Positions 43,664 to 56,932 of a DNA stretch of 64,000 nt are shown here, piece after piece. The notes beneath the pieces are model-generated. The model did no database searches. It had not been told where the DNA came from and saw nothing but the letters and a program-made list of their open reading frames with translations. The position numbers and the translations under genes were made by a program. Origin of the DNA: Adiantum capillus-veneris (Eukaryota; Streptophyta; Polypodiopsida; Polypodiales; Pteridaceae); assembly GCA_014529385.2 (NCBI GenBank), contig CM043967.1, positions 128,381,182 to 128,445,181 of the forward strand, read 5' to 3'. Every line of letters begins with the position of its first letter. Position 1 is the first letter of the stretch.

Positions 43664-46329
43664 TGAGGCGGTCCGAGGCGGGCAACAAGAGAGGCGACCT
43701 CTAAACACCCCTCAAGGCTCCCGTGTGCTGCTCAATTGGGGATGGGGCAACCACAAGCACAACACAACAACAAACCCACAGCCAAACCCAAACAAGATAG
43801 GGGCACCACCTAGTTATGGTATGCGAACTAGGACGCAAGAGAGATTTTGGCACAACCAAGAAGATGCACCACACAACACACACAAACAACCTCACACCAA
43901 GACACACACAAACTGGACCAGAGAGAGCTAGAGCAAAGGGAAGAGAGAGAGAAAGGATCTTGCGTAATACCTTATTTGTGACTTGCAAATGGAGATGGTT
44001 CGTTATGATGCTATTGTAGAACTTGTATAAAACTCACTCAATGCTTAGTGATTGCTAAACATTGCCAAACACACACACAACTGTCTTAGGGTGTGGGAGA
44101 CCTCTCACCACAATACCCTCTTACAATGGACACAAAACTGGCAATGAAAAACACACTAAAACACTTTCTAAAATCAAGATCAACTGATAAAAACTCAAAA
44201 TACACAAGTCACCTTGAATTCACCAAACCGTATTGCACAAATGGAAGGACGAAGATTTGAACGTCGAATCACGCCTTTGAATGCACCAAACCTCAATTTA
44301 TTGATGATAAAGGAGCATATACAATAGTGGTTTGAGATTTGTGAAACTCACGCTCTCTCACTTGCAATGTGTAGCTTGAAAGCTTCTCTCACACCAAGAG
44401 TGAAGCTCACAAGTGGTTGCTACACCTAAGTCTCTCCTCGCGCATAGAGTGTTGGGGTGCTATGTGAGATGTTGGAGGTTGTTTTACAAGAAGGAGAGGG
44501 GCCTATTTATAGGTTGGAGACCCCTCATTAAGATTATTGGAAATCTTAATTTACAAACTAACAAATCAGGATTATGATTTTTTTGAATATCAAAACATTG
44601 CGGGCCTTCTTTGTCTGCTTGAGTCATGGGTGTGGGCTCAAAGAAAGCATTATTGATGGTAGATAAGGTGAAAGTAAGTTTTAAAGAAGGGGAGAGGGAG
44701 AGAGAGAGAGGAGAGAGAGAGTTACTATACATGTCTTGAGGTGAGGTGTCTTTTATGGTTGGTCAATGCTATTTTGTGTTAGTATGTTAGTGTTAGTAAT
44801 CACTAGAAAGTTAATGTTACATTGACAATGGGTAGAGTGAGTTGATTTGTTGATGAAGTAAGAGGGGTGAATTAAAAGAGAATCATTGAGATGGTGAAGC
44901 TTTGAAGAAGCTTGAACTCACCCTTGTGTAGATTGTGGAAAAAATGACCGCTTGTCTTCTTCTTCTTCTTCGCTTCTTTACGCCGCCGCCACGGTTGACC
45001 ACCACGATGAAAAGAGGATTTGTTGATGAAAAATCCTCAATTTGCAGAAGTTATCATGGTTAAGATGCTGAATTTTAGATATTTTAGGAGAGGTAAATGA
45101 AATTGTAACATAGAAGCAATAGAGAGAGACATGGAGAGGGTGTATGTATGTAGAGGTTCATAAAAGAACTATAGGGATGAGAGAGAAGGGTAATGGTGGA
45201 GAGGGTGGGAGAAGCCATGGAAGGTGCAGGTTTGAGTGAGGGATTGAGAGAAATGTGTGTGTGTGTGTGTGTGTGTAGAAGTGTGGAAAGAGGTGAGAGA
45301 AGACTATGGGCTACTTGTGAGAAAAGTGGGCAGACTGGGGTCCACTCAAAAAATCATAGCTCACCGCTGGTAGCTCAAAAATCATGAAAAAATTTGAGGT
45401 GATTATGCAAAGCGTGGGCTACATTTTCTCTTTTGACCACCGCTCCAAATTCGGAGTGGAGATAGGTGCCAAAATTATCACTAAAAAGCCTGTTTTTTAT
45501 GCCTGCAAAAGTCTTTTAGTGGCCCCCTCCTTTGTTGAATTTGTACAATGCATCCAAGAGTGAGCCCCTCCTTTGTCATATTATAATACAAAGCATTCAA
45601 GTTTCCCTTGACCCATGCATGGAGGAGGATTATTGGTGAAATAAGAAATATATACATGGTGGGACTAGTGTATGGACTATTCATGGACTTTAGCTCAATG
45701 AGCACATGGTGTTAGAATAATGAGTAAAAATAATAAAAAAAATATGGAGGAGTTATGGATATGGAAAGATATTGGAATCATATGATATGGTCCCTCCTTG
45801 AATTATTTTGGGTGAAAGAGAAAAAGGTATGCAAGTAAATAATATAATAAAAGTAACCAATGAGTAGAAATCAATTTTTTGTTTTCACGAGGGTGAGGGT
45901 GAAAATGTGGGAGTGATTTGTATAAAGAAAAAATATGAGGTTAGAGTATGTACATATTGGCAAAAAATATAATTATGGTGTAAGAGGATGAAAGAAGGTG
46001 TACATAGGTTTAATAAAACACACACCTAAGTAGAAATATTTAAATAAAATACCAAAATAATTATAAAAAATCCCTATATTTAGGCCATATATACAATGAA
46101 ATATTTACACACAAAGAGGCCATAATATACTTTTATTTTTTTTATTTTTTTTGGCTCACCTAGCCCAGTGACTAGCTAGCTGAGGGTTTTTAAGAAGATA
46201 TGGGAAAAGCCCCTAACTCACACACGCCTATGTACAGTGAAATGTCAGGGATAGCCATAGCGTTTGGGTTATTTGGTAGGGTGGAGTAACTTAGTATGGC
46301 AATTATGGAGAGCCAAAAAACGGTAATAA
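43664..46329 (-). repeat. 5' LTR of element A, copy 2 (2,666 bp)
   Basis: The inner end is CCGCCTCA on the minus strand. The outer end reads TTATTACCG where the other LTRs have TGATAGCCG, so the last bases are altered or the edge is truncated. It has the same internal features as the 3' LTR, including the CAG/GAA-rich block near 44,960 and a (GT)n run near 45,258. Confidence 0.9.
44503..44512 (-). promoter_or_regulatory. TATA box in 5' LTR of element A, copy 2
   Basis: CTATAAATAG on the minus strand. As the 5' LTR of a complete element, this is the promoter expected to drive element A transcription. Confidence 0.7.
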
Positions 46330-46900
46330 CAGCGATAATAAATGTGGTAATAATAGCGGAAAAAGTGACGATAATATTTTAAACACAAAAAACCGTGGCC
46401 CTCCTCTCTCTTGTTTCTCTACTTGAATTTGCACCTTCTGTCTACAAAACACGGGTAAAACAGTGCGGTAAACACTTGGTTCTTTTCATAGTGATGGCTT
46501 GACACATGAGGTGAAAGGAGTTGTTCACAAAAGAGATGAAAAGAAACCTCGCATCCCAATAGGTTTAAAAACAATGGTCCCATTGTCCATCTTTACCACT
46601 ATGTTTGTAGTCCTAAGGTAAGGTCTCCTCTAGATTCCCAACAATTTTTAGTTACAATACTAATCCCAACACCACCGTCAAGGATTCCTTCATCGTTAAT
46701 CCTTCGGTAGAGATTGGTAGGGTCGCATTGGATTCATCGCCTTTAAAGTACTGTCCAAACTTGTTAAACAGGTATTTCAAAAACAGAGTTATTATCTAGG
46801 TTGGTTGTGGATATAAGGTTCCTCCTCTATTGGCACTTCATTAGACCTATCTATCAATGAAAATTGTGGCAAACCAACGTTCAAATCTCCATCGAGGAAA
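46330..46900. other. Flank of element A with AGCGATAAT-like motifs; decayed pol-like DNA
   Basis: The first 60 bp contain repeated motifs (AACAGCGATAATAA, GTGGTAATAATAGCGG, GTGACGATAAT). The rest reads as stop-rich minus-strand coding remnant; a segment near 46,565-46,650 is compatible with a protease-like ...VVKMDNGTIV... stretch. No intact ORF. Confidence 0.4.
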
Positions 46901-49900
46901 GCTCAAACATCTAGAAATATCTGGGGTCTCCATATAGTTTAGACATGATGGTTCTAACTTCTGAAGCCATGAAATCCAATTGGCAATATTTAACAAATTT
47001 TTTATGGGCTTCAATCCTATCATGGGGGGAAGATGGGATCTCCATTTTCTTCAATAGGGTAAGGTAATCCGTCTGTAAACATCTCCAACAAGAAGGGAGT
47101 ATACCCACTTTACAATGACTTAAAGCCACTTTCTTCTTGGATGATGATAGGTATGGCTATTGGCATATGGTCTTTATGAGATTGATTTTGTGTAGGAAAC
47201 ATTGTGTGTCTATAATTTTGACCTTTCTAGGTGTTGTTTCTAGCTTCCTTTGGGTCTCATCTACCAAACTCCTTAATTGCTTGACTCACTCGATCTCCTT
47301 TATAGGGTTTGGGTAAGTTCCAATCTTCTTCCTATGTTCAAAGGGTTGTCCATTGCGGCTCATCATGAATCCATCCCATAGGCATTATTAGAGTCTATAT
47401 CTTCCTGACAGCCTTCCAAACAAGCACTAGATGGCTCTCAACCATATGATTCACATAGGTGCCTCTTGGATGTGGGGGTTGAAGTCCTAGCACTGAAGCT
47501 GGTATCGATGTAGCTTGAGGAACATTTTGGGCTCTAGGAATCATGTGTTGTGATACTTTTACAATAGGTGGGGTAGGCATCAATGTAGGAACTCGAGTGA
47601 ATCTGTTTAGTCCAGGGGTGAACTATTTTCCATCACACATTTGAACACTATACAATCCTTAGCTTGGTGACCATACCTACCACGTGCATTGAAACTCCCA
47701 TTGAATTTTACTCTAAATGTAGGGCATTCACTAGTGATATATATGGACCAAAGAAAATGAGCACCATTGTTGTTCCCATGTTGGATACATATGATTGTTT
47801 TGTGAGTCAAGATTATCTCTAAGACTTTCTTGAATGGCCTTAGTGAGATCTTCTAAAGTTATCTTATATATATTTTTCTTTTTAACAATAGGCTTTATGG
47901 TCATTGGCTCATGCCATGATGCTTGCAAGCTAGTAGATTTAGGCTCAACAAGCGCTCTTTCTCCTTGAACCATTAAATTATCCTCTGATTGGATAGCATT
48001 AGTGGTGACTACATCCCAAGTGGTGATACCTCTAAAGACTAGGCCATTATAGATATCCTATGTCGTACTCCCCTGTGAATCTATCGACCAATTGGTTATT
48101 ATTGAAATGCTCATTTGGATTACAATGAGAATGCAAATACTTCAAGCGAGTAATAAAGTCTCTCAGTGACTCCCCGTCCTCTAGTCATTGGGCTTTTTGG
48201 AGCTGAGATGCTACACCCCAAATCACTCCCTCTCGTATATACTCCTTTAGGAACAATCTGTAAAGAGTACGGTAAATCGTTTTATCTTCCATCCTTAAGG
48301 TCCTATACCAATCCCCTGCCTTCCCACTTAGAGTCAAGCTCAAAGCTTTGTATTTATGCAGCTCATTGTGCTCTTCCAAGGAATCATATGCATGCTCAAA
48401 TACCTGAATATGCTTTCTAGAATCCCAGTCCCCACTGTATTTTTGTGTGATCTTGGCCACTTGTACTACCTTATTTATAACCTCTCATCCGGCGTGTTAC
48501 GTATATTTTTAGCAATAGATCGACCGATAGCTTAAGGAATGTTGCCAAGTCACCAGAGTGAGAACATATAGTGAGGATATGCATTCGGTTAGGCATACGG
48601 GTGATCCTCAGGTCCCAAGCCGGGTATGATGTTGTGCCATGTGATGGCCCAAAGTCCATATGTGTGGCCCTAGGCATAGAAGACATAGTATATAACATTT
48701 TAATTACTAGTTGGTATGGCTCCACTAGAATGAGTACTCGGATATGGTGGTTATGGAGTGTAGGGTGTCAAAAAATCGAGGGTCGGGAGCTACATGGGTA
48801 TGAGGACCCATAGGTATATATGATTGATGTACACTTGTAGGTATTATTGTGGGAATTGTGCTACTATGTAGTGGTGCTTTACTTGTGAATGAGGTCCAAG
48901 GTGTACTTTTTGGTGGGACATTCACAATATCCGTAGATTCTTCGAGGGAAAGATGAGCTGAATTTGGGAGTGTGAAACTATTGCTTGTGAGTTCAGAGGG
49001 TATTGAGACTCCAGGCAAAACAACATATGAAGGATCAATGGGACTCACTGAGGGAGTCTCCATTTGTGATAGGGTTGGTTGTTTGGCCTTTCCCATACCC
49101 AAGAATCTCATAGAACTCATTGAAGGAATGTTAATTCCTTGGTATTTCCTCCCTAATTGGATGACACCATGGATGAAATCACAGATTATCCGTTGATGTT
49201 TCTCTAAATTTGTGGCCCAAATGTGGATTGTACCACCTCTAACCACCCCACACGGTATCTGCAGCGTGTGTGTACATGTCGGTCAGCGTCTCAACTTGTA
49301 GGGCATACTTTCAATTAAGTTGTGTGAGAATTATCCCCTCTAAGCTTGGCGTGCTAGAGGTTCCCCTTGAAGTGGAAGGATTATGGCTCCTCATCACCTG
49401 ACCCTCCATGACTGCTATCTTGGGAGCACTCGATTTCTCGGCTGGCATGGTTATGTCATAGGGGTCTTTGCTTCCATGGATTGACTTTGTTCTATCATTC
49501 ATAAGTTATCAATTATCCTCTCCCTCGTTGCTTGCATATATCGTTCAATCTCTTGCAATTCGGCAAGACTCCTACCATCGAGAACCACAGGGGGTGATGG
49601 CTCAATAGGGTCGTTAATGAATGGAGTAGGTAGCATGTCAACATGGGCACTCTTAGGGAGTACAAGGTCTACAGGAGAATTGAAAGGCGAATCTACCTCC
49701 CCATTGCCCTTGTTCACTTCAAGGCTCTGAACGGTCGGGTGGCTCAACTAAGGTCTCTTTTATGTCGCTAAAACCTGTGCCTTGGGGCAAAGGAATGCAT
49801 GTCTTGACTTAAACTTTTAGGGTTTTGTGTAGGATATCCCTCCATGATGTCCTAGTCAAAGGAAGAGTCACTAGATGTGATATGAGGGTCTTGAGTTGCA

Positions 49901-50040
49901 CTACCTTGGGTTCCAACCAAAGGTCCAAAACCTAACGTTGGTGGATAATGGGTTCTCATGCAATTCAAAGCACTCTTTAACGGACCGAACTCTATCACTC
50001 CTCTAGAGCGCAAATACATGTGAGGCGCGTATCCCAAAAG
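46901..50040 (-). pseudogene. gag/protease remnant of a third gypsy element (element C)
   Basis: The clearest part is ORF 48,185-48,460 with the gag core: W-D-S-R-K-H-I near the start, KYKALSLTLSGKAGDWYRTL in the middle, and LYRLFLKEYI. This is the classical retrotransposon gag pattern (F-x-L-x-G-x-A-x-x-W-Y). Downstream (48,180-48,000) it continues with SLRDFITRLKYL, then a degenerate knuckle region near 47,640-47,700 (RYGHQAKDC). Upstream are Pro/Ser/Thr-rich ORFs (48,725-49,246; 49,499-49,747; 49,852-50,037) that may be the gag N-terminal region. Stops and shifts are frequent, so it is older than elements A and B. No RT is seen before the element A LTR cuts it off. Confidence 0.65.
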
Positions 50041-50577
50041 TGTTGATTGATGAGTACTCTAAGAGGTCTCTCCACTAGAGATTTTGGTATTTTACTTGGT
50101 TTTGTTTGTTTGTTTGTTTGTGTTTTTACCTCTTGTTTATGTGCGTGAGATGGAATAATTCCTATGATAGCTCAAATCAAGCGTATCATTCAAAGGAAGT
50201 TGGTGTGCTTTACAAAACACAATTTGGCTACCAAAAACTCTCATGGCCCCCAAAATAGTCAAATTCTAGTTGGGCGTGTAGGCAAAGAAGGGGAAAGTCC
50301 AAGGAAGCTAGTGGAAGGAAAGGGTGAAACCTAAATCCACATGCTTCTTTCGAGCTCTAGACTTGAGGTATATATATAGTATGAGGGTACTCTATTCTTT
50401 CACTTGAAAGGAAGCTATGGAGGTCTCCTCTTCCTATATATATTATATATATATATCAAAGACTGGGGCCGGGGCTAATGGGGCCTTTCTTTTTCAAACG
50501 CTCAAGGGCTAGCCATGGTCATTTTTTTTTTTCAATTCAAAAACTGTCTCGAAAGGAAGCTATGGAGGTCTCCTCTT

Positions 50578-50610
<33 letters not shown>

Positions 50611-51444
50611 AAGACTGGGGCCGGGGCTAATGGGGCCTTTCTTTTTCAAACGCTCAAGGGCTAGCCATGGTCATTTTTTTTTTCAATTCAAAAACTGTCT
50701 CGGCATTTTAGCTTTTTTTTTTTTTTCCCCTTTTTCTTTTTTTGTTTTGTTCTTTGATTCAAAGATTGCTAAAAATTGTGGAATTTCAAATTTTCAAAAT
50801 TACAAAAATGCAAATTGACACAAATGCAATAGAAATTCAAATTTTCATAAATACAATACTTAGGCACATAGATCTAAACGAAAAATAGTTTTGACAAAAA
50901 ATTAAAAGGACAGATCCAATTTCAGTAGATTTACTTCGAGATCTGCAAAAACAACCACACACACACACACACACTCTTCCATACGTTGGTATAGCAAAGT
51001 GTGTCAACCGCAAAAGATGGCATGGGCTGCTATGTGTAGGCTAGTAGAAGCATGGCAAAGGGCTGGAGCAGCTATAAAGGTCATGGCTGACAGGTAGCAG
51101 TGGAGATGTATGGCTGATGCGGTTTACATGCCAAGGACGTCTCCAAGAGGAGCTAATTCGAGGAACAAGGGAAGAAAGTGCGAGGTGTAGTCTTTGATCT
51201 AGAAATGTAGAGCGGGAGCAGGTTCAGATGTCTCAACAAACAGAGCTTGAGAGCCCAAGATATTGAGGTTTAAAGGTGTGGTGCATTGCATATTATTGTC
51301 GGGTTAGGGCAGATGGGGATAGGTAGCACAGTGAATGGCAGTGTTAGAGGTGAGTAGTGCTCAATTTATAGAGCCTACCTATCTTTTTAGATTGAAAATC
51401 AGAGCTAACAAATTGCAGTTTAGGCCCGTTGAAGTTTTAGCGGG
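50041..51444. other. Low-complexity DNA without genes
   Basis: Contains (TTTG)n near 50,100-50,122, AT-dinucleotide runs, T-rich tracts (50,522-50,532; 50,713-50,725), (CA)n near 50,958-50,975 and the tandem duplication described separately. The part 51,000-51,444 has no ORF or repeat that I recognise and ends at an abrupt junction with the third copy. Confidence 0.5.
50406..50701. repeat. Tandem duplication of about 145-151 bp
   Basis: The unit starting GAAAGGAAGCTATGGAGG and ending AAAACTGTCTC occurs at 50,406-50,550 and again at 50,551-50,701. The units differ mainly in the length of an (AT)n tract and of a T run, so the event is recent. Confidence 0.92.
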
Positions 51445-51446
51445 GT

Positions 51447-54400
51447 GATAAGCATTTTGGCAATCTTTACCAGCATCTAACAAGCAAGGTCTGGGATCTC
51501 TTTCATCATGTTGATTACTCCTTTCAAAGTTTGCACCATGTAATGCTCTGATGGGGTGTTGTTATTGAGCGGCTTGGTAATTATCGGGTAGTTCAACACT
51601 GCAGGTATTTTGCTTTTCCAACTGTAAAACTGTCTTAGAATCGTCGTCTGTTGATGGGACAGTAAGTGGGGTCGATCCTCAGAGATGTTGGGGGGCGTTC
51701 CTGTAATAGGTTTCGTCAGCTGGTCGTTGATGGAACCATTTTTTTCTCCAGAGAGGTTGATTGTCAAGGATGGTTTCAATATGAAGGGCTATAATTGGAA
51801 CCTCTCTATAGTCCCCTCTACTATTTGGTTCAATTTTTGGGAGCATCTTTTGCTACCATAATTGAACTTCTTGCCGCATCAACGATAGTGCGATCATTTC
51901 GTGCCCATGATCTTTTGCAACCTCATCTGGGTGATCATGAGGAGGGCAACCGATTCTAGCACTTTTAGTTCATATTGCATATATGCCTTGTGTGAGGGGT
52001 ATTTGACTTCTGAGATCCAGTGCTGAATTTCATCTTTTACCAACTCTGAGGTGGATGTCATGGCTGGATCTGTAGATTCAGTGCTGAATTTCATATTGCA
52101 TATATGCCTTGTGTTAGGGGTATTTGACTTCTGAGATCCAGTGCTGAATTTCATCTTTTACCAACTCCGAGGTGGATGTCATGGCTGGATCTGTAGATTC
52201 TTGCGTGCCTTTTCTAGTGCTCGTAGTGGGCATTTCTGTTTGTTGAGTTTCGAACGCAGATTGTTCGAATCCTTCACCCTGCTCAAATTCTCCTCGGTCC
52301 TGCTGATGCTTTGTTTGATTTTCTTTCAGAGCCTCTGCTTCCTTTCTTGCCTAGGCCAGTTGCTTTCTTAAGTCTTCAATTTCCTCATCCTAGGCCTGTT
52401 GTAGGGCCCTATGACCTGCTGTCATGATCTGTCTGTCATATTTTTCTTGCTTTAGGGCCTCCTTTAACTCTTTGATTTCCTGGCTCAAGGAAGTAGAGCC
52501 TGCAGTCATAGTCGAAGAGGAGGGTGTCTCTTGTATGGCCAGGAGCTGAGTGAGAGACCTGCTAACCACTACATATGAGCTTTGTAGCTTCTCATTCTGT
52601 TCCTTTTCTTTGGTTATCTCCTCCTCAAGGCGTTGCTGTTCGATCTGTAATGCGGAGTTTGCCTCATTGAATTGTTGCACTTCTTTATAATAGTAAGTTG
52701 CATTTTCTCGTTCTCTCTGCAATTCCGATTGCACCTGGACTTGTGCGTTCTGTAGTGCCTCTATTTGTTGCTTCAACTGCGAGGATTTTGTTGTTGTTTC
52801 TCTAGATACCTCCTTTTTGTTATCTTCTAATTCCAGCTCCTTGAGGTTGTAAAGAGCTCTTTGACATTGGAATTGCAGTTTGATCTGCTTAGGTGACCGT
52901 CAATGCCAAATGAGCTAACTATCTCCGCTCCTTCTTTTATGGCCGCTTGTGTACGTTGCGTTCTTGGCCCATGCTGGTCTTTTTGGCTCTTATTTGATTG
53001 CTCAGCCACATCATCTTGCTTTTCTTTTTTTGTTAGACATTCTATTGCATTAGAGGTTTTGGCAAGCTTTGTATGTGATTCTGTTTGTTGATCCATCCAT
53101 TGCTCCATCTGCTTTTCGTCGACCCTTTGCTCCAATTGTCCTGCACTTTCTCCTTTCTCTTGTTCTGACCTCTCTGAAATTGTCTCAGGATCCTTGGGAG
53201 AACCGAGGTCTTGATCTTGTTGTTCCTGTGTCTCGTGTTGTCTTTCTCCTTGCAAGAGACTTTTCTACTTTTTACTCTTTTTAGATTCATCAGATGATTC
53301 TATATCATCAACGTGTTGCTTCTTTGATTCTTCTTGCTGCCTCTGCTCCATCTTTTGCTTGAGCTCATTGTGAATTCGTTGTCGTATGGCACTTGCAATT
53401 TCCCATCTCTCTTCAGCATCCTTCCTCTTTTGTTGCTTGATCCTTTACAAGGCCTCTATTTGCCTGCCACTATCAGCGGAGCATTCTCGACTTCATCATC
53501 TTCTTTCTCGTCATCCGCTTCTGTTTCTTGGGTTTGCTGCTGTTCTTTCTTTTGTTGGTGGATCTTTTCCCTCACTTCCTGAGCCTCTTCCATTTTCCTC
53601 CTGGCATGAGTGATGGGGATAGCTTCTGCCAAATGTGTAGCCTTTTTCTTGAACCGAGTATATCCCAGGGTGTAGGGGCTTTCCTTCTCTTCCTCCAAAG
53701 ACTCGTACTTAGAAGGAGTATCTCGTGGGTGGGATCCCTCTTCCTGGCTACTCCGAGCATCCAACTCTATTTTCTCACTGTCAGAATCCCTTAGAGGTGC
53801 ACTTTTCCTAGTTTGTTTGACTCCAGAATTCGGCCTTATAGAAAGTCCTGCCACTGGTCTCACAACTCTTTTGGACCTGTGGATTAGGTCTATCTGCGCT
53901 TGGGCAAGTGGTAGATTGTCGATCATGCCCAATGCTTGATAGGCCAGTCATGTGAGCATGGGTCCTCCGTTCATGTAAGCTGTATTTCTTTGACCGTCCT
54001 TTAGGTTTGCTTCCACAATTGTGTCAAGAAGTAGTTGCCAAATTCGCAACTGACCACCCTGCCTTCAGCCAAACCCATCGCCATCACCACTGCCATATGC
54101 AACAAGGGTTCAATATATCTAGGTGGCTTCTACACCTTGAAATGCTGTGATATAAGACGCAATGGTAGTTCCATTTCTGAGTATATCAAGTCTTGATATG
54201 TCAGCTTGTGGCCGCGTTGCTTCAAAAAGGCTTTGTCATTGTGGATTTCCTTCGTTGCAAGAGATTGTGCGTTCCCTATGACAGATGGAGGGCTTCATTG
54301 ATGATTTCAGCTGTAATTTTTACCTTAACAATTGTCCCATCCTTGTCTGTCAGAGTTGCTTCCCCATTGTACTAAATTGTACTTATGAGCTCGTGAGCTC

Positions 54401-54702
54401 CTCTGAAATCTATTCCCCAAGGAGGCAATCTTAAGAAATTGTCGAGCTATAGGCACCTGACCCCTGCTTGCACTTCTGGTTTCTGGTGCAAAGTCCACAT
54501 TTCCCGGGTTTAAGATGGTGGTCTTTACAATTTCTTTATCTGTAGCTTGGAACCTTCCGATGAAAATGTTTGCCAAAATTGCTTCAAGTACTTGTTCGGT
54601 GAGGTGAGCTTTCTCATTTGATGAGATATAGGTTATCTCATAGGGTGCCACAGTCAAGTCCCTCTGTGCTTTCCTTCGAGGAATCCTGTTGCCAATTTTC
54701 AA
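51447..54702 (-). pseudogene. Unknown coiled-coil-rich ORF unit (third copy, truncated)
   Basis: Same order as the left arm but cut at 51,445, so the final 134-codon ORF is missing except for its first few codons. ORF pieces: 54,325-54,702, 53,456-53,932 (158 codons, open as in the right arm), 52,827-53,255, 52,390-52,776, 51,894-52,154 and 51,477-51,779. It keeps CAG at 52,396-52,398 where both arms have TAG. This shows directly that at least one of the in-frame stops arose from a Gln codon. Confidence 0.55.
51967..52199 (-). repeat. 121 bp tandem duplication in the coiled-coil ORF (third copy)
   Basis: Same two units as in the arms, so the tandem duplication is older than the three-fold copying of the region. 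Confidence 0.9.
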
Positions 54703-56272
54703 GTGAAATCAGGTTTTAGCCATTGATCAAAATTGTCGGAAAGTGTAAACTTGACCATAAAATAAAAAAGTGAGCTTAACTCTGTCAAAACTACTCCAAA
54801 TTTGACCAAATTTCACCAGTGCACCTAGGATTACTATAGGCACAAAACTGTAATGAAACAGATAGACTTTGGCAAAAAGAAACATGGATCGCGATCCATG
54901 TTGGGAAGCATTTGAAAATTCTAACTTTGGGAAGTTGTCCCTAGGCATTAAGGGATGCTACTGAGCAATTTTCTCTGGATTTAGAACTGGAGGTACATGG
55001 ATCGCGATCCATGTTGGGCAATATTTTGGAAATCTGTTGATACCATTTGGTAGGGTTCATCTTGATTATGACTTGGTCCAAAAAATTTGGGATTTGGATC
55101 AATGGTTTGATACTTGGGCTAAATTTTGAAAATCCTGTACAGATTCAGAGATTTTGGCTTTTGGAAGTGGATTTTTGGGATTCAAATGGCTTGAAACTTC
55201 ATGGCTTGGCTTCCTTGAGCATACTGAATCAGATGGCATGGGTTTTACTTATTTTGGCCAAAAAGGTACCTGGATCGTGATCCGTGTTGGGAAGTATTTG
55301 AACACAGTTCTTGTGCACATTGGTTCCTATGGGTTTTCCTAGTACACTGGTGATATTTTTGCAAGTTTGGACATGTTTTTCCATAGTTTGCCCCATTTTT
55401 TTTGTTTATGGCCATATTTTTTTCGTTTTGACCAAATCTATTTCTGGCAACCACTTTTGGAGTCATGTTTTGCCTGAAATCTCTTCTTGCTTTGATTTCT
55501 GATGATAGAGGTCTGTAGTTCATAGCTTTGCTTGGTTCCTTGGCAATTTTCCCTAGACATTGAATTCTTTTGAGAAGGCAAACTAAATCCTGCAAGTTTC
55601 ACCATTTTTTGCAAGTAAACTTTTCCTTGGTTTTGATCCCATCACCATTCTTAGGTTACATTTGCTTGTTGATAGGCTTCAAGGAGAGTTTGACCAAAAG
55701 AACATTTACAAACTGAAAGTAGAAATCCAGGTGGACTTGATGATTTGTAGAGCACTTCTTGTGATTATTTTGTAACCCCAGTACTATTTGTTCATTGTCC
55801 AGCTAGTGAGCCACTTTTATCCTGATTTTGACAAAAAAGGTACATGGATTGCGATCCATGTTGGGAAGCTTTTTGCAAAAATAGTCATGGGGTTTTGTTC
55901 CTGAGCTTCCATTGTTTCTTCTGTAGAAGTTTCCCTGATTTTAGGGTTTTGGGAACATGGATCATGATCCATGTTCCAACACCTTCTCCTACTGTTTTTA
56001 TCTTGGAGGATTCTGCCAGGTAGTTGGGGTCTACTGATGAACTTTTCCTTGTTTTTGATGGGTTTTGGACTCCCTCCTTGGCCCTGCTAGTTTGTCAATT
56101 TTGTGACCTTGTACTAGTTTGATTTGTTGTTTTGGTACTGTTGATGCAGTATGGGTTACACACACATGCTCTTGCAAGGTTAATGATCATACCTATCAAA
56201 TTTGGTGTAGTGAGATCCACCAAGGTGGTCGCAGCAGGCATAAGCAATTCCAAAAACTCTATGCCCTTGTGG

Positions 56273-56303
<31 letters not shown>

Positions 56304-56430
56304 AAAATGGGCTTTTGTAGCCCTTTTTTGACTATATGATCCCAGTCTTCCTGGAATGCCCCATTTATACTTACCTTCATTGCTAATATCTTGTTGGGCT
56401 CATCACCTGCGGTTCGAACCGTTCGTCATT
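54703..56430. other. Spacer with palindromes and CT microsatellite (third copy)
   Basis: Matches 13,624-15,360. It contains the five palindromes and a shorter (CT)n tract at 56,273-56,298. One T is added in a run near 55,400. No convincing gene. Confidence 0.6.
54881..55977. repeat. Five spaced 20-26 bp palindromes (third copy)
   Basis: Positions: 54,881-54,902, 54,995-55,014, 55,268-55,287, 55,842-55,861 and 55,952-55,977. Every palindrome has the same sequence as in the other copies. Confidence 0.9.
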
Positions 56431-56891
56431 CTGACACTCGGTTTACAAATGACATTCGATCTATAGTTTTGATCCTTCAAAAGTTGGCTCAAAATTCATC
56501 TTGTGTTGAATTTTTCCATATCTGCCTTGTTTGAAGTCCTTGCTTTGAAGTTTCGGCGTTTGCTTTCAAAAGTCAATTCTGACTTTTCTTGCTCGACTTA
56601 TCAATTTTTTGTTGATTACCTATCACTTTTTGTTTTTTTGTAAAAGAAAATTATTTACAATGATTATTAGTCGGCCAAAAATTAGCCAGAATTAGTGTCA
56701 CCTCCCTTATATACATACTCTTATGCCGGTATTAGATGGTGACGGTATGGCTCATGATTATGCCAACTAAGAGTCTGTCAGGCTCTGAAAAACTTGTGTT
56801 TTTTTAAGAAACGGGGAAGAAAAGGAAACGAAACGAAGAGAAAAGAAGTAGGATGATAATAATGGTATATACAAATGGTACTCCAACTACA
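56431..56891 (-). repeat. LTR-B (third copy; downstream edge uncertain)
   Basis: Minus-strand LTR start TGTAGTTGGAG at 56,891, preceded by the purine tract; TATATAA (minus) at 56,707-56,713. Same uncertainty about the far edge as in the arms. Confidence 0.5.
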
Positions 56892-56932
56892 TTTCCCCCT
56901 TCCTAGAGTGAGTCGTCCGCGACCAGCATGTG

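Larger units (their letters stand above)
34025..46329 (-). mobile_element. Ty3/gypsy LTR retrotransposon A, copy 2, full length (12.3 kb)
   Basis: On the minus strand: 5' LTR (46,329-43,664), leader, F-box-like upstream ORF, gag, protease, RT, two RNase H domains, integrase, polypurine tract and 3' LTR (36,695-34,025). The two LTRs are very similar by eye, with scattered SNPs and small indels, which points to a fairly recent insertion. No matching target-site duplication is evident: flanks are CGCGG at 34,020-34,024 and CAGCG at 46,330-46,334. The outer 5' LTR edge also deviates from TGATAG. Fewer frameshifts than in copy 1, but gag, RT and integrase are still interrupted. Confidence 0.93.

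Noticed and set aside
48571-48813. Plus-strand ORFs in the element C remnant
   Set aside because: No domain on that strand; the gag core is clearly on the minus strand.
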